This document shows, piece after piece, positions 53,651 to 62,961 of a stretch of DNA of 64,000 nt. Positions within the stretch are counted from its first letter, which is position 1, and every line of letters begins with the position of its first letter. Source of the stretch: DMER64 sp964542305 (lineage in GTDB: Bacteria > Bacteroidota > Bacteroidia > Bacteroidales > UBA932); assembly GCA_964542305.1 (NCBI GenBank), contig CAZITX010000014.1:4153-68152 (forward strand), written 5' to 3'. Under the pieces are notes generated by a model, which made no database searches, had not been told where the DNA came from, and saw only the letters and a list, made by a program, of their open reading frames with translations. Made by a program: the position numbers and the translations under genes.

Positions 53651-56605
53651 ATGCAATTTTACAGCCCGGATTACACGCAGTTGATGGAAAAGCGTATACG
53701 GCGTATCCTTATGATATGCAGCAGTTACGATGCTTACATCCTGGAAGAGGACGGACAAATAGATGTTCAGATCCAAAAAGAATACAGCGATCTGAACATT
53801 AGTAACCCCCCTTCTTTTTCATGGGTTACCACCTCGGAAGAAGCCCACACGTTGCTAAACAAAGGGGAAGACTTTGATCTGATAATCTGTATGTTCAATA
53901 TAGGTGACATGGACGTATTCAGTTTTGCCCGCAATTTGCGTGAAGAAGGCTCCCAAACGCCCATTGTTCTGTTGTCCAATTATTCCAGGGAATTCAAAAA
54001 CCGCATAGAACAGGAAGACTGCTCGGCCATCAATTACATATTCAGCTGGCACGGAAACGCAGACCTCATTTTGGCCATTGTCAAACTTCTGGAAGATACT
54101 ATGAATGCAGAGGAAGACATCCTGCATTCGGGAGTACAGTGCATCCTGCTGGTGGAAGACTCGGTGCGGTATTATTCCACGTACCTGCCTGCCATATACA
54201 AATTGGTTCTGAAACAGAGTGCCGAATTTTTGAAAGAAACACTCAATGACCAGCAGCAAAAAACCCGTAAAAGAGCCCGTCCCAAGATTTTTCTGGCCAC
54301 CAATTACGAAGATGCCGTGGCCCATTACGAAAAATACAAGAATAACTTGTTGGGTGTAATATCCGATGTGGGATTCATCCTGCACAAGAACGATCCTTCC
54401 GATACCGAAAAACTGGATGCCGGAATCGATCTGTGCCGCATGATCCGCGACGACGATCCACAAATGCCCATCTTGCTGCAATCTTCTCAGCAAAGCATGA
54501 GCAAAGTGGCCCGGGAACTCGGCGTTGGTTTTATCATGAAAGATTCCAAGGCTCTATTGATGGAATTGAGCGAATATATCGGCGAAGAATTCGCTTTCGG
54601 GGATTTTGTGGTACGAAATATAACTACCGGTGAAGAAATTGCACGCGCCAAAAACCTGCGCCAACTCCAATCACTCATCAAGCAGATCCCGGACAAGGAA
54701 CTGCTATACCACACTTCCCGGAACAGGCTTTCAAAATGGCTGTTTGCCAGGGGACTGTTCAACCTGGCCAGACCCATCAGGGATGCCGTGCCATCGGATT
54801 TTGAAAATGTATCCGAATTACGGGAATTCATCATTGCCCTGATTAAAGAATACCGTTTTGTGAACGGGCAGGGTGTAATTGCCCGTTTTGACAAGGAAAC
54901 TTATAGCCGTTACATTACCTTTGCCCGCATTGGGGAAGGTTCCCTGGGAGGCAAAGCACGCGGACTGGCCTTTCTGAACAGGCTTTTGGTAAAATACAAC
55001 CTCAGTCACAAATACAAAGGAATTTTTGTAACCATTCCACAGACCGTCGTCATAGCCGCCGATTATTTTGACACCTTCATGGTAGATAACGGATTGCGCT
55101 ATGTAGTAAACACAGAGGGTATTACGGACGAAGAGATCCTATCCGAATTTGTAAGCTCCCGCCTGCCCATTGAAATGCAGAACCAGCTAAGGATTTTCCT
55201 GGATAAAGTCAATAAACCCCTGGCCGTCAGATCCAGCTCAAAATTGGAAGACTCTCTTTTCCAGCCTTTTGCCGGAATTTATTCAACATATATGTTGCCG
55301 TTGACGGAAAACAAGGACCAGATGTTGAGGCTCCTGAGTAAGGCCATAAAAAGTGTCTATGCTTCCGTCTTTTTTGCCGCCAGCCGCAATTACATACAAA
55401 CAACGGCCAACCTGCTGAGTGAAGAAAAAATGGCTTTGGTCATTCAAACACTTTGCGGTACAGAAGAAAACGGGTATTTCTTTCCCACCATATCGGGATT
55501 GGCCCGGTCTGTAAACTATTATCCGGTAGGTCACGAAAAACCGGATGACGGAATCGTTAATATGGCTTATGGACTGGGTAAGCTGGTAGTTGAAGGAGGC
55601 AGGGCATTACGTTTTTCGCCGCGTTATCCCCGCCACGTTATGCAAACCATGAACCCAAAAAGCGCCCTGAACGAAACGCAAAACGTGATGTACGCGCTGA
55701 ACCTGAGCCCTGAGCAATTTAAGACTTCCATTGATGACGGTGTGAACATCCAAAAATTCACCATTGCCGAGTCTTCCGCATTTCGCAACATCAGCCACGT
55801 TGCCTCCACCTGGGACATGGACAACGACATCCTGGTACCCGGAACCCATCTGAAAGGACGCAGGGTGATCACCTTTGACAACATCCTACAGAACGATACC
55901 ATACCGCTGGCAGCCATTCTGGCGGATCTGCTGGAGATCTGCCGAAACGAAATGCGTTGTCACGTGGAAATTGAATTTGCCGTTGACATGGATGTTCCTG
56001 CAGGTCATGATGCCATCTTTAATTTATTGCAGGTCCGTCCCATAACCGATTACGGTGAAAACACCGAATTCAATTGGGACAAGACAGATATACAACAAGC
56101 CCTTATATATTCAGAGAACGTACTGGGACCGGGTGATATTGAAGGAGTCACGGATGTAATCTATGTACGTACCGATGTATTCGACAGCCGCAATACAATA
56201 GGGTATGCACAGGAACTGGAAGAACTGAACAGCAAAATGAAGGAAGAACACCGGACCTACGTTCTGATAGGTCCCGGAAGGTGGGGCTCTTCGGACCCCT
56301 GGCTGGGAATCCCTATAAACTGGAACAATATTTCAGAAGCCCGGGTAATCGTAGAATGCAGCCTGGAAAATTTCCAGGTAGACCCCAGCGAAGGGACACA
56401 TTTCTTTCACAACCTCACTTCCCTTGGTGTGGGATATATGAATGTCAAACCTTTCCGCGGTGAAGGCGTCTTCAACGAAACTCTACTCAATAAAATGGAT
56501 GCCTGGTACGACAGCCACGCCATAAGAGCCGTCCGGTTCCCAAAGGAACTTACCATAAATGCCGATGGAAGGTTGCGCAAAGGAATCGTATTGCCGGGAA
56601 AATAG
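53651..56605 (+). CDS. Dual receiver-like domains fused to a PEP-synthase/PPDK ATP-binding domain
   Basis: The product is 984 aa. Residues about 17-150 (IRRILMICSSYDAY, DFDLIICMFNIGDM) and 162-315 (CILLVEDSVRYYS, LLGVISDVGF, ILLQSSQQ) look like two receiver domains. From about 425 the pyruvate/phosphate dikinase N-terminal ATP-grasp domain runs on: GEGSLGGKARGLAFL, KPLAVRSSSKLEDS, FAGIYSTYML, LLQVRPI. The swivelling phosphohistidine domain and the PEP-binding barrel are absent. A C-terminal segment (about 830-984; GPGRWGSSDPWLGIP) is unassigned. Cytoplasmic; reaction unknown. Confidence 0.8.
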   Translation: MQFYSPDYTQLMEKRIRRILMICSSYDAYILEEDGQIDVQIQKEYSDLNISNPPSFSWVTTSEEAHTLLNKGEDFDLIICMFNIGDMDVFSFARNLREEGSQTPIVLLSNYSREFKNRIEQEDCSAINYIFSWHGNADLILAIVKLLEDTMNAEEDILHSGVQCILLVEDSVRYYSTYLPAIYKLVLKQSAEFLKETLNDQQQKTRKRARPKIFLATNYEDAVAHYEKYKNNLLGVISDVGFILHKNDPSDTEKLDAGIDLCRMIRDDDPQMPILLQSSQQSMSKVARELGVGFIMKDSKALLMELSEYIGEEFAFGDFVVRNITTGEEIARAKNLRQLQSLIKQIPDKELLYHTSRNRLSKWLFARGLFNLARPIRDAVPSDFENVSELREFIIALIKEYRFVNGQGVIARFDKETYSRYITFARIGEGSLGGKARGLAFLNRLLVKYNLSHKYKGIFVTIPQTVVIAADYFDTFMVDNGLRYVVNTEGITDEEILSEFVSSRLPIEMQNQLRIFLDKVNKPLAVRSSSKLEDSLFQPFAGIYSTYMLPLTENKDQMLRLLSKAIKSVYASVFFAASRNYIQTTANLLSEEKMALVIQTLCGTEENGYFFPTISGLARSVNYYPVGHEKPDDGIVNMAYGLGKLVVEGGRALRFSPRYPRHVMQTMNPKSALNETQNVMYALNLSPEQFKTSIDDGVNIQKFTIAESSAFRNISHVASTWDMDNDILVPGTHLKGRRVITFDNILQNDTIPLAAILADLLEICRNEMRCHVEIEFAVDMDVPAGHDAIFNLLQVRPITDYGENTEFNWDKTDIQQALIYSENVLGPGDIEGVTDVIYVRTDVFDSRNTIGYAQELEELNSKMKEEHRTYVLIGPGRWGSSDPWLGIPINWNNISEARVIVECSLENFQVDPSEGTHFFHNLTSLGVGYMNVKPFRGEGVFNETLLNKMDAWYDSHAIRAVRFPKELTINADGRLRKGIVLPGK

Positions 56606-56702
56606 ATTTTGATTCCCGATAAGACCCAAACCAAAGCAAAAAAATACCTATATCCCGCAAAATAGTACTTGGTGGGTGGGTTTTCGGGCAAGGTTTTGGA
56701 CT

Positions 56703-56989
56703 CACCAGGTACGAAAACCCGGTAAAAGTGCGCCTGGTGGGCATGATTTGAGCCTCACCAGGTACGAAAACAGAGGTAAAGTGCGCCTGGTCACAATTGT
56801 CAATAAATGTAAATTTTGTCAAACACCACATTCAGAGCACCTTACAAAATCATTGCCGACTCAGCTGAAATCACCAGGTACGAAAACCCGGTAAAAGTGC
56901 GCCTGGTGGGCATGATTTGAGCCCCACCAGGTACGAAAACTATACAAAAGTGCGCCTGGTGGGCATTTTTTCGGGCTGACCAGGTACAA
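56703..56989. repeat. Hairpin repeat array, about 53-bp period
   Basis: Four units begin CACCAGGTACGAAAAC and end AGTGCGCCTGGT(G) (56703-56739, 56756-56791, 56872-56908, 56925-56961), each able to fold through CACCAGG/CCTGGTG, plus a half unit at about 56979. Units 1 to 2, 3 to 4 and 4 to 5 are spaced 53 bp; a distinct 80-bp segment interrupts between 2 and 3. The stretch 56606-57235 holds no convincing gene. Confidence 0.9.
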
Positions 56990-57060
56990 ATTCTCCCACA
57001 AAACCATATACGGAGGGCATGTTTAAGCTGAACGAGCTATACCGTAAAGGAATTGGAGTG

Positions 57061-57198
57061 AATCTGAATAGGAATAGGAATAGGAATAGGAATAGGAATC
57101 TGAATAGGAATCTGAATCTGAATAGGAATAGGAATAGGAATTGGAATTGGAATTGGAATTGGAATTGGAATTGGAATTGGAATTGGAATTGGAATAGG
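57061..57198. repeat. Hexanucleotide tract (AATAGG/AATTGG/AATCTG)
   Basis: Twenty-three consecutive hexamers: ten AATAGG, nine AATTGG and four AATCTG, the AATTGG copies clustered at the 3' end. In frame with an ATG at 57019 they would read Asn-(Leu/Arg/Trp) repeats, but the ORF runs into rnpB and I do not call it a gene. Confidence 0.95.
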
Positions 57199-57235
57199 GA
57201 ATGGAGTCGAAAATCGGAATCGAAATATAAAAAAA

Positions 57236-57562
57236 CGGAGGGCCTGTAAGCCGGGTTCTGTCGAACTCCCATCATTTATCTAAGCAGCCTACCCCCCGGC
57301 ATAGGACGGGCCGTCCTAATATTGCCGGTATACTTGGCCTTGCAGGAGACCGGTGCCTGCGTCAACGGCCGTCGCCGACCGTCACGGTGGGCTCTTACCC
57401 CGCCTTTTCACCCTTACCCGGATCCGAAGACCCGGGCGGTTATTTTCTGTCAAGCGATCCCTGACCTTACGACCAGCTGTGATTTCCACAGGATCCCGCC
57501 CTTTCCTGCCCGGACTTTCCTCCCTTTTCCATTTGGAAAAGAGCGATGGGACAGCCCTCCGC
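57236..57562 (-). ncRNA. rnpB: RNase P RNA (class A)
   Basis: About 327 nt. The 5' half carries GGAGGAAAGTCCGGGC (P4/CR-I) and the 3' end reads ACAGAACCCGGCTTACAGGC, both hallmark sequences. P1 pairs CGGAGGGC (5') with GCCCTCCG (3'), followed by a T run that can end transcription. Catalytic RNA for tRNA 5' maturation. Confidence 0.97.
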
Positions 57563-57567
57563 GGTCG

Positions 57568-57575
57568 CAAAGTTA
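57568..57575 (-). promoter_or_regulatory. -7 box of rnpB
   Basis: TAACTTTG on the minus strand ends 5 bp before the predicted rnpB 5' end, the expected spacing for transcription start. Confidence 0.6.
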
Positions 57576-57616
57576 AAAAAAAGTCCTTACATTAGCGGAT
57601 TGAAAAAAACTGTCTT

Positions 57617-59248
57617 ATGGCCACAAAATATGTCTTCGTAACCGGAGGTGTGACCTCTTCTTTGGGAAAAGGTACTATCGCGGCATCACTTGCTAAATTA
57701 CTACAAGCCAGGGGTTTAAAAGTAACTATTCAAAAGTTTGATCCCTATATAAACGTAGACCCCGGAACGTTGAACCCTTACGAACACGGGGAGTGTTACG
57801 TGACCGAAGACGGAGCGGAGACGGATTTGGACCTGGGGCACTACGAAAGGTTCCTGGGCGTATACACCACCAAGGCCAGCAACGTGACCACAGGCAAAAT
57901 CTACCAGACAGTGATCGACAAAGAGCGCGAAGGCGCATACCTCGGCAAAACCGTTCAGGTCATTCCGCACATCACCGATGAGATCAAGCGCCGCATGCTC
58001 CTGCTGGGGAAAACCGGCAAATACGATATTGTGATTACCGAGATCGGGGGCACGGTAGGGGATATCGAGTCCCTTCCGTTTGTGGAGGCGGTGCGGCAAT
58101 TGCAATGGGAACTGCCGGAAGAAAAATGTGCGGTCATCCACCTGACCCTGGTTCCGTACCTTGCAGCTGCCAAGGAATTGAAGACAAAGCCGACACAGCA
58201 CTCGGTCAGGCAATTGCAACAGGAAGGCGTGAACCCGGATGTAATCGTATGCCGTACTGAAAGACCGCTCCCGTTGGCCATGCGCAAAAAAGTGGCTTTA
58301 TTCTGCAACGTGCGACCTTATGCTGTCATTGAGTCTTTGGACCAGAAGAGTATTTATGAGGTACCGCTAAACTTGCAGCGCCAGAACCTGGACGGGATCC
58401 TGCTGGATCTGTTAAAAATTGAAAACAAAGTAGAGCCCAAGCTGGAGGCGTGGAAACAGTTTATTGACCGGGTATACCATCCGCACAAAAAAGTGGATAT
58501 TGCTCTTGTTGGAAAATACGTGGAATTGCAGGATGCCTACAAATCCATATTGGAATCCTTCATTCATGCCGGAGCAGCCAATGATACCAAAGTAAAAGTA
58601 CATACCATACAAAGCGAAAATATTACAGAACAAAATGTAAATGAGAAGCTTGCAGGTATGAAAGGAATATTGGTAGCCCCCGGATTCGGATCCCGCGGTA
58701 CGGATGGCAAACTATTTGCTTGTAAGTATGCAAGGGAGAATAAAATCCCCTTCCTTGGCATTTGCCTGGGCATGCAGATGGCCGTACTGGAATTTGCCCG
58801 AAACGTTGCCGGCATTCCGGGAGCCGCCAGTGTGGAAATTGTTCCCAAAACCGAGTTTCCGGTCATTGACCTGATGGAGGACCAGAAGCGGCTTACCAGC
58901 AAAGGAGGGACCATGCGGCTGGGAGCTTACGAGTGCAAGATTGAGAGGGGCTCCCTGGCGTATAAAGTATACGGGAAACAGGTGATCCAGGAAAGGCACC
59001 GCCACCGTTACGAATTTAATGATTGTTATGCTGAAACCCTGGAAAAAGCAGGTATGAAAGCTACCGGAAGAAATCCGGAAACCGGACTGGTGGAGATCGT
59101 GGAGATAAAGGACCATCCTTTTTATATTGGAGTCCAGTTCCATCCTGAATTAAAAAGCACCCCTGAAAATCCCGCCCCGCTGTTCCGCTCCTTTATAGCC
59201 GCAGCACTTAAGTATCAGGAAGCAAGTAAACAGACATTTAATGTTTAA
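57617..59248 (+). CDS. pyrG: CTP synthase
   Basis: The product is 543 aa. Synthetase domain (KYVFVTGGVTSSLGKGTIAASL) and glutaminase domain with FLGICLGMQ (catalytic Cys) and VQFHPELKS. Converts UTP to CTP. Overlaps the cyclotransferase gene by 8 bp. Confidence 0.98.
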   Translation: MATKYVFVTGGVTSSLGKGTIAASLAKLLQARGLKVTIQKFDPYINVDPGTLNPYEHGECYVTEDGAETDLDLGHYERFLGVYTTKASNVTTGKIYQTVIDKEREGAYLGKTVQVIPHITDEIKRRMLLLGKTGKYDIVITEIGGTVGDIESLPFVEAVRQLQWELPEEKCAVIHLTLVPYLAAAKELKTKPTQHSVRQLQQEGVNPDVIVCRTERPLPLAMRKKVALFCNVRPYAVIESLDQKSIYEVPLNLQRQNLDGILLDLLKIENKVEPKLEAWKQFIDRVYHPHKKVDIALVGKYVELQDAYKSILESFIHAGAANDTKVKVHTIQSENITEQNVNEKLAGMKGILVAPGFGSRGTDGKLFACKYARENKIPFLGICLGMQMAVLEFARNVAGIPGAASVEIVPKTEFPVIDLMEDQKRLTSKGGTMRLGAYECKIERGSLAYKVYGKQVIQERHRHRYEFNDCYAETLEKAGMKATGRNPETGLVEIVEIKDHPFYIGVQFHPELKSTPENPAPLFRSFIAAALKYQEASKQTFNV

Positions 59249-59999
59249 AAACCAGTACTTAAAGATCCTTTTGTTGTCCGTTATTGTAATAGGTACGGCT
59301 TCCACAACGGTAACCCGTTACGGTTACCGTATAGAAGAAGTGTTGCCTCACAATATCAGTGCCTATACACAGGGATTCTTTTTCCACAACGGGTTTTTCT
59401 ATGAAAGCACCGGGCAGTACGGGTTTTCCATGATAGCACAGGTAGATATCGAAAGCGGGCGGGTATTAAAATCCCATGCCCTGGACAGGAATTATTTCGG
59501 AGAAGGAGCCTGTATGCTCAATGGCCTCATATACCAATTAACCTGGACAGAAAAGACGTGTTTTATATACGATGCAGAAACGTTTAATCTGCTTGGTACG
59601 CGCCGGTACAACCGCCAGGGGTGGGGACTGACCACAGACGGCAAGGACCTTATAATGAGCGACGGAAGTGCTACACTTTATTACCTGGACCCGAACACCA
59701 TGATGGACAAGCATTCGGTAAAAGTAACCCTGGAAGGCAGAGAAGTTGAAAATCTGAATGAATTGGAGTACATTGAAGGAGAAATTTGGGCAAACATTTA
59801 CCTGAGCGATGAGATCGTGCGGATAGACCCCTCTTCCGGCAAAGTGACCGGGGTCATCAACCTCAGGGGCATATTGCCCGCATCCCTGCGTAAACCGTCA
59901 ACCGATGTACTCAACGGGATCGCATACGATCCCCATATTAAAAGCATATGGATAACGGGGAAATATTGGCCCCGCGTATATAAAATTTCATTGAAATAA
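59241..59999 (+). CDS. Glutaminyl-peptide cyclotransferase, beta-propeller type
   Basis: The product is 252 aa with a signal-like N-terminus. AYTQGFFFHNGFFYESTGQYG, NELEYIEGEIWANIY and LNGIAYDPHIKSIWITGKYWP match the plant-type Glu_cyclase_2 family, which forms N-terminal pyroglutamate. Probably exported. Confidence 0.88.
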   Translation: MFKNQYLKILLLSVIVIGTASTTVTRYGYRIEEVLPHNISAYTQGFFFHNGFFYESTGQYGFSMIAQVDIESGRVLKSHALDRNYFGEGACMLNGLIYQLTWTEKTCFIYDAETFNLLGTRRYNRQGWGLTTDGKDLIMSDGSATLYYLDPNTMMDKHSVKVTLEGREVENLNELEYIEGEIWANIYLSDEIVRIDPSSGKVTGVINLRGILPASLRKPSTDVLNGIAYDPHIKSIWITGKYWPRVYKISLK

Positions 60000-60002
60000 C
60001 AA

Positions 60003-60079
60003 AGTTTCAGGGGTGCCCCACTACGGGCTGAGAAAATACCCTTTGAACCTGATCCGGGTAATACCGGCGGAGGAAAAAC
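60003..60079 (+). promoter_or_regulatory. TPP riboswitch (THI element)
   Basis: Contains GGGGTGCCC, CTGAGA, ACCCTTTGAACCTGATC and GGGTAATACCGGCGGAGGAA, the conserved thiamine-pyrophosphate aptamer. AGTTTC and GAAAAACT can close P1. It ends 1 bp before the receptor ATG, so control is probably at translation initiation. Confidence 0.96.
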
Positions 60080-60080
60080 T

Positions 60081-62333
60081 ATGAAAAAACTAATCATTGC
60101 GGGTTTGCTGCTGGCCCCTGTCTTTACAACAGCACAAGAAGTTGCAACAGCACAAGAAGTAAGAAATCTGGATTCTATTGTCATCGTAGCTACCCAGGCT
60201 GCCAAGGATTCACCAGTGGCACACAGGGAAGTAACGAAAGAAGATTTGGTGCGAACCGCACCTGCACAAAACCTGCCCTTTGCTCTGGCCATGACACCGG
60301 GGGCTGTAGTGGTAGGTGAAAACGGAACGGGCAGCGGCTATGCTTATTTGCGTATCCGCGGTTCGGAAGGATCTCGCATCCAGGTCAACCTGAACGGAAT
60401 AACTTTAAACAATGCCGAGTCTCAGGAAGTCTTCTGGGTGAACCTGCCTTCTCTGAGCGGGTTTTTGGAAAACGTGCAGGTACAGCGCGGGGTAGGAACA
60501 TCCGTAAACGGAAGTGGCGCATTCGGAGCCACCGTAAACATGCGCACCCTGTATTCACGTCCCCGGCCTTATGCCGGAGCGGAACTGGCATACGGATCCT
60601 TCAATACATGGAATATGGCAATAGGTGCCGGAACAGGAACAGGCACTAAAGAATCGTTCTTGCCCAACGGGATGGGACTGGACATTCGCTTCGCACAGAA
60701 TTTAACGGATGGCTACATCCGCAATGGGAAAGGCGACCTGCAGTCACTCTTTACCAGATTGTCCTTTATCCGTCCAAAATACTCCATCAAAGCTTATTAC
60801 ATTTACGGAGACCAGCACACCGGCATTACCTGGGAAGGGATTTCCCGTGAAATGCTGGAAACCGACAGAACGTACAACCCGGCAGGGGAATATACAGACG
60901 AACAGGGAAACATTCATTATTACCCCAACGAAACCGACAATTACATGGAGCACCACGTGCAATTGAATTATTCCCACAACATAACCGGGTGCTTTTCCGT
61001 AAGCAACACATTTCATATGACCAAAGGGGACGGATATTACGAAAATTACAAGGAAAAAAGCGCAGGAGACTACATCGTCCGCCGTTCCATGGACAACATT
61101 TATGCAGCTTTGAGTTCCGTAGCACGCTGGGAAATCCCGGAAGTTCCCGACAATGCAAAGCGCAGACACTCAGAGATCCTCCTTGGTCTCAATTATGCTT
61201 ACTATAGCGGGTACCACTTTGGGTTGATGACTTATCAATTGGGAAACCCCGATTTTGCAGATGCACAGGAATATTACCGGAACCTGGGAAATAAGAATGA
61301 TTTCAGTACATTTTTGAAGGGAAATTTTGAATTGCCCCTTGGAACGGATCCGGACAATTTTTTGAAATTTTTCGGGGATATGCAATACCGTAACGTAAAT
61401 ATTATGATGGGAGGACCGGATAACGACGGGGAACTGCTGGATCACCAATCATCCTATCACTTTTTCAATCCCAAGGCGGGAGTAACTGCCGTGATCAAAA
61501 AGGATCACCAGTTGTATGTATCCGTTTATACAGGAAGCAGGGAACCTTCAAGAAGCGATATTAAGGAATCCATCAAAGCCGGGAAAACGGAAGAACTGAA
61601 AGCTGAACGCATGTACGATTTTGAAGGAGGCTACCGGCTCACATCAAACCGTTTCATGCTCGGCCTGAATTTTTATGCCATGGAATACCGCAACCAGCTG
61701 GTTCCCACCGGAAAGAAAAGTGATACGGGATATGAGATCAAGGAGAACGTGGCGGATTCCTACCGCCGCGGGGTGGAACTGGAAGCCGGCTGGCAGCCGT
61801 TCCCGCAGCTTCGCGTGGAAGGAAACACCTGCCTGAGTAGCAACAAGATCAAAGATCTGACCATTTACCTGGACACTTACGATCACCCGGACAACTGGAA
61901 CCCTGTTACACCCCAGGTGAGAGAACATTACGACCTGACTGATCTGATCTATTCTCCTTCCTTCACAGCGGCTGCCCTTGTAGCCGTAAAACCGTTTGCC
62001 GGCGGACTTTCCCTCTTCCGGAACCTGGAAGCGGCCTTTACAGCCCGTTTTGTGGGTAAGCAATATTTTGACAATACATCCAATCCCGACCGCATGTTGC
62101 CGGCTTACCAACACCTGGGATTAACCATATCTCAACCCTTCACAACAAGAAAGGCTGGTACGTTTACCGTCAGTCTTTTTGCTGACAACCTGCTTAATCA
62201 AAAATATTGTGCCAGTGCGTGGGCTTATCGCGCAGCTTTTCGTGATACGGGAACCATAGAAGTAATGGAAGGCTTTTATCCGCAGGCCGGGTTTAATGCA
62301 ATGATCAAAATTGCCTGGGAATGGGGGAATTGA
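60081..62333 (+). CDS. TonB-dependent receptor for thiamine
   Basis: The product is 750 aa. Signal peptide (MKKLIIAGLLLAPVFTTAQ), plug (ATQAAKDSPVAHREVTKED, AYLRIRGSEGSRIQVNLNGI) and barrel ending YPQAGFNAMIKIAWEWGN. The preceding TPP riboswitch and following PnuT-like gene identify thiamine or a precursor as ligand; the receptor itself resembles the OMR1 type. It lacks the SusC-type N-terminal extension. A short duplication (QEVATAQEV) follows the signal. Confidence 0.9.
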   Translation: MKKLIIAGLLLAPVFTTAQEVATAQEVRNLDSIVIVATQAAKDSPVAHREVTKEDLVRTAPAQNLPFALAMTPGAVVVGENGTGSGYAYLRIRGSEGSRIQVNLNGITLNNAESQEVFWVNLPSLSGFLENVQVQRGVGTSVNGSGAFGATVNMRTLYSRPRPYAGAELAYGSFNTWNMAIGAGTGTGTKESFLPNGMGLDIRFAQNLTDGYIRNGKGDLQSLFTRLSFIRPKYSIKAYYIYGDQHTGITWEGISREMLETDRTYNPAGEYTDEQGNIHYYPNETDNYMEHHVQLNYSHNITGCFSVSNTFHMTKGDGYYENYKEKSAGDYIVRRSMDNIYAALSSVARWEIPEVPDNAKRRHSEILLGLNYAYYSGYHFGLMTYQLGNPDFADAQEYYRNLGNKNDFSTFLKGNFELPLGTDPDNFLKFFGDMQYRNVNIMMGGPDNDGELLDHQSSYHFFNPKAGVTAVIKKDHQLYVSVYTGSREPSRSDIKESIKAGKTEELKAERMYDFEGGYRLTSNRFMLGLNFYAMEYRNQLVPTGKKSDTGYEIKENVADSYRRGVELEAGWQPFPQLRVEGNTCLSSNKIKDLTIYLDTYDHPDNWNPVTPQVREHYDLTDLIYSPSFTAAALVAVKPFAGGLSLFRNLEAAFTARFVGKQYFDNTSNPDRMLPAYQHLGLTISQPFTTRKAGTFTVSLFADNLLNQKYCASAWAYRAAFRDTGTIEVMEGFYPQAGFNAMIKIAWEWGN

Positions 62334-62938
62334 TCCTGGAAATATTCGGGACCGTTACAGGTCTGCTTTATGTCTGGCTGGAGATAAAACACCGGCGCTC
62401 CATGTGGATCGTAGGCATTGTCATGTCTGTGTGCTACGTAGTTGTTTTTGGGGTAGAAGCGTTGTATGCCTCCATGGGATTGTACGTGTATTACCTGGGA
62501 ATGAGCCTCTACGGTTGGTTCAAATGGAGCGCGAAAACGCAACAGCGACAGCAACAGCGACCGGACTCCAATCCGGAACGCAATCCGGACTTCACGCTGG
62601 AACCCAAACCGGAACTCAAACCTGTACATATCAACACTTCCACAGCCTGGCTGACTGCCGGACTTACAATCATGGTCTTTGGAGGCGTTTGGGCTGTTCT
62701 CAGGTTCCTGACGGATCATCCGGCCCCGGCCATGGACGCTGCCATTACGACCCTCAACATGGTGGCCACCTGGCTGCTGACAAAAAGCATTTTGGAACAA
62801 TGGCTGCTTCTGGTGGTGGCTAACATCCTGGCAATCATTTTGTACGCACATACCGGGTTGTGGTTCACAACCGGACTGTACACAGTCTACCTCATAGCCT
62901 CTGTCATAGGGTATATCAACTGGAGAAGAAAAATTTAG
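62321..62938 (+). CDS. pnuT: PnuT-type thiamine transporter (PnuC family)
   Basis: The product is 205 aa with about seven helices. EIFGTVTGLLYVWLEIKHRRSMW is the PnuC-family start; LWFTTGLYTVYLIASVIGYINWRR the end. A polar, repeat-rich loop (about 70-105) is inserted. The 13-bp overlap with the receptor and the riboswitch support inner-membrane thiamine uptake. Confidence 0.9.
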   Translation: MGELILEIFGTVTGLLYVWLEIKHRRSMWIVGIVMSVCYVVVFGVEALYASMGLYVYYLGMSLYGWFKWSAKTQQRQQQRPDSNPERNPDFTLEPKPELKPVHINTSTAWLTAGLTIMVFGGVWAVLRFLTDHPAPAMDAAITTLNMVATWLLTKSILEQWLLLVVANILAIILYAHTGLWFTTGLYTVYLIASVIGYINWRRKI

Positions 62939-62946
62939 TATCTTTG
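62939..62946 (+). promoter_or_regulatory. -7 box of the amidohydrolase gene
   Basis: TATCTTTG starts directly after the pnuT stop codon and lies 15 bp before ATG 62962, suggesting independent transcription. Confidence 0.5.
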
Positions 62947-62961
62947 CTGAAATATACTTAT

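Noticed and set aside
56703..56989. Possible CRISPR array
   Set aside because: The units fold on themselves and the intervening sequence (GGCATGATTTGAGCC) is the same between copies rather than unique; no cas genes are near.
57019..57249. 76-codon ORF with Asn-(Arg/Trp/Leu) repeats
   Set aside because: It is a translation of the hexamer tract, runs into rnpB on the opposite strand and has no homology-like features, despite a GGAGGG just before its ATG.
62539..62640. Repeat-like polar insert in PnuT as a mobile or repeat element
   Set aside because: It is a short loop between helices that keeps the frame; the repetition is weak and confined to coding sequence.
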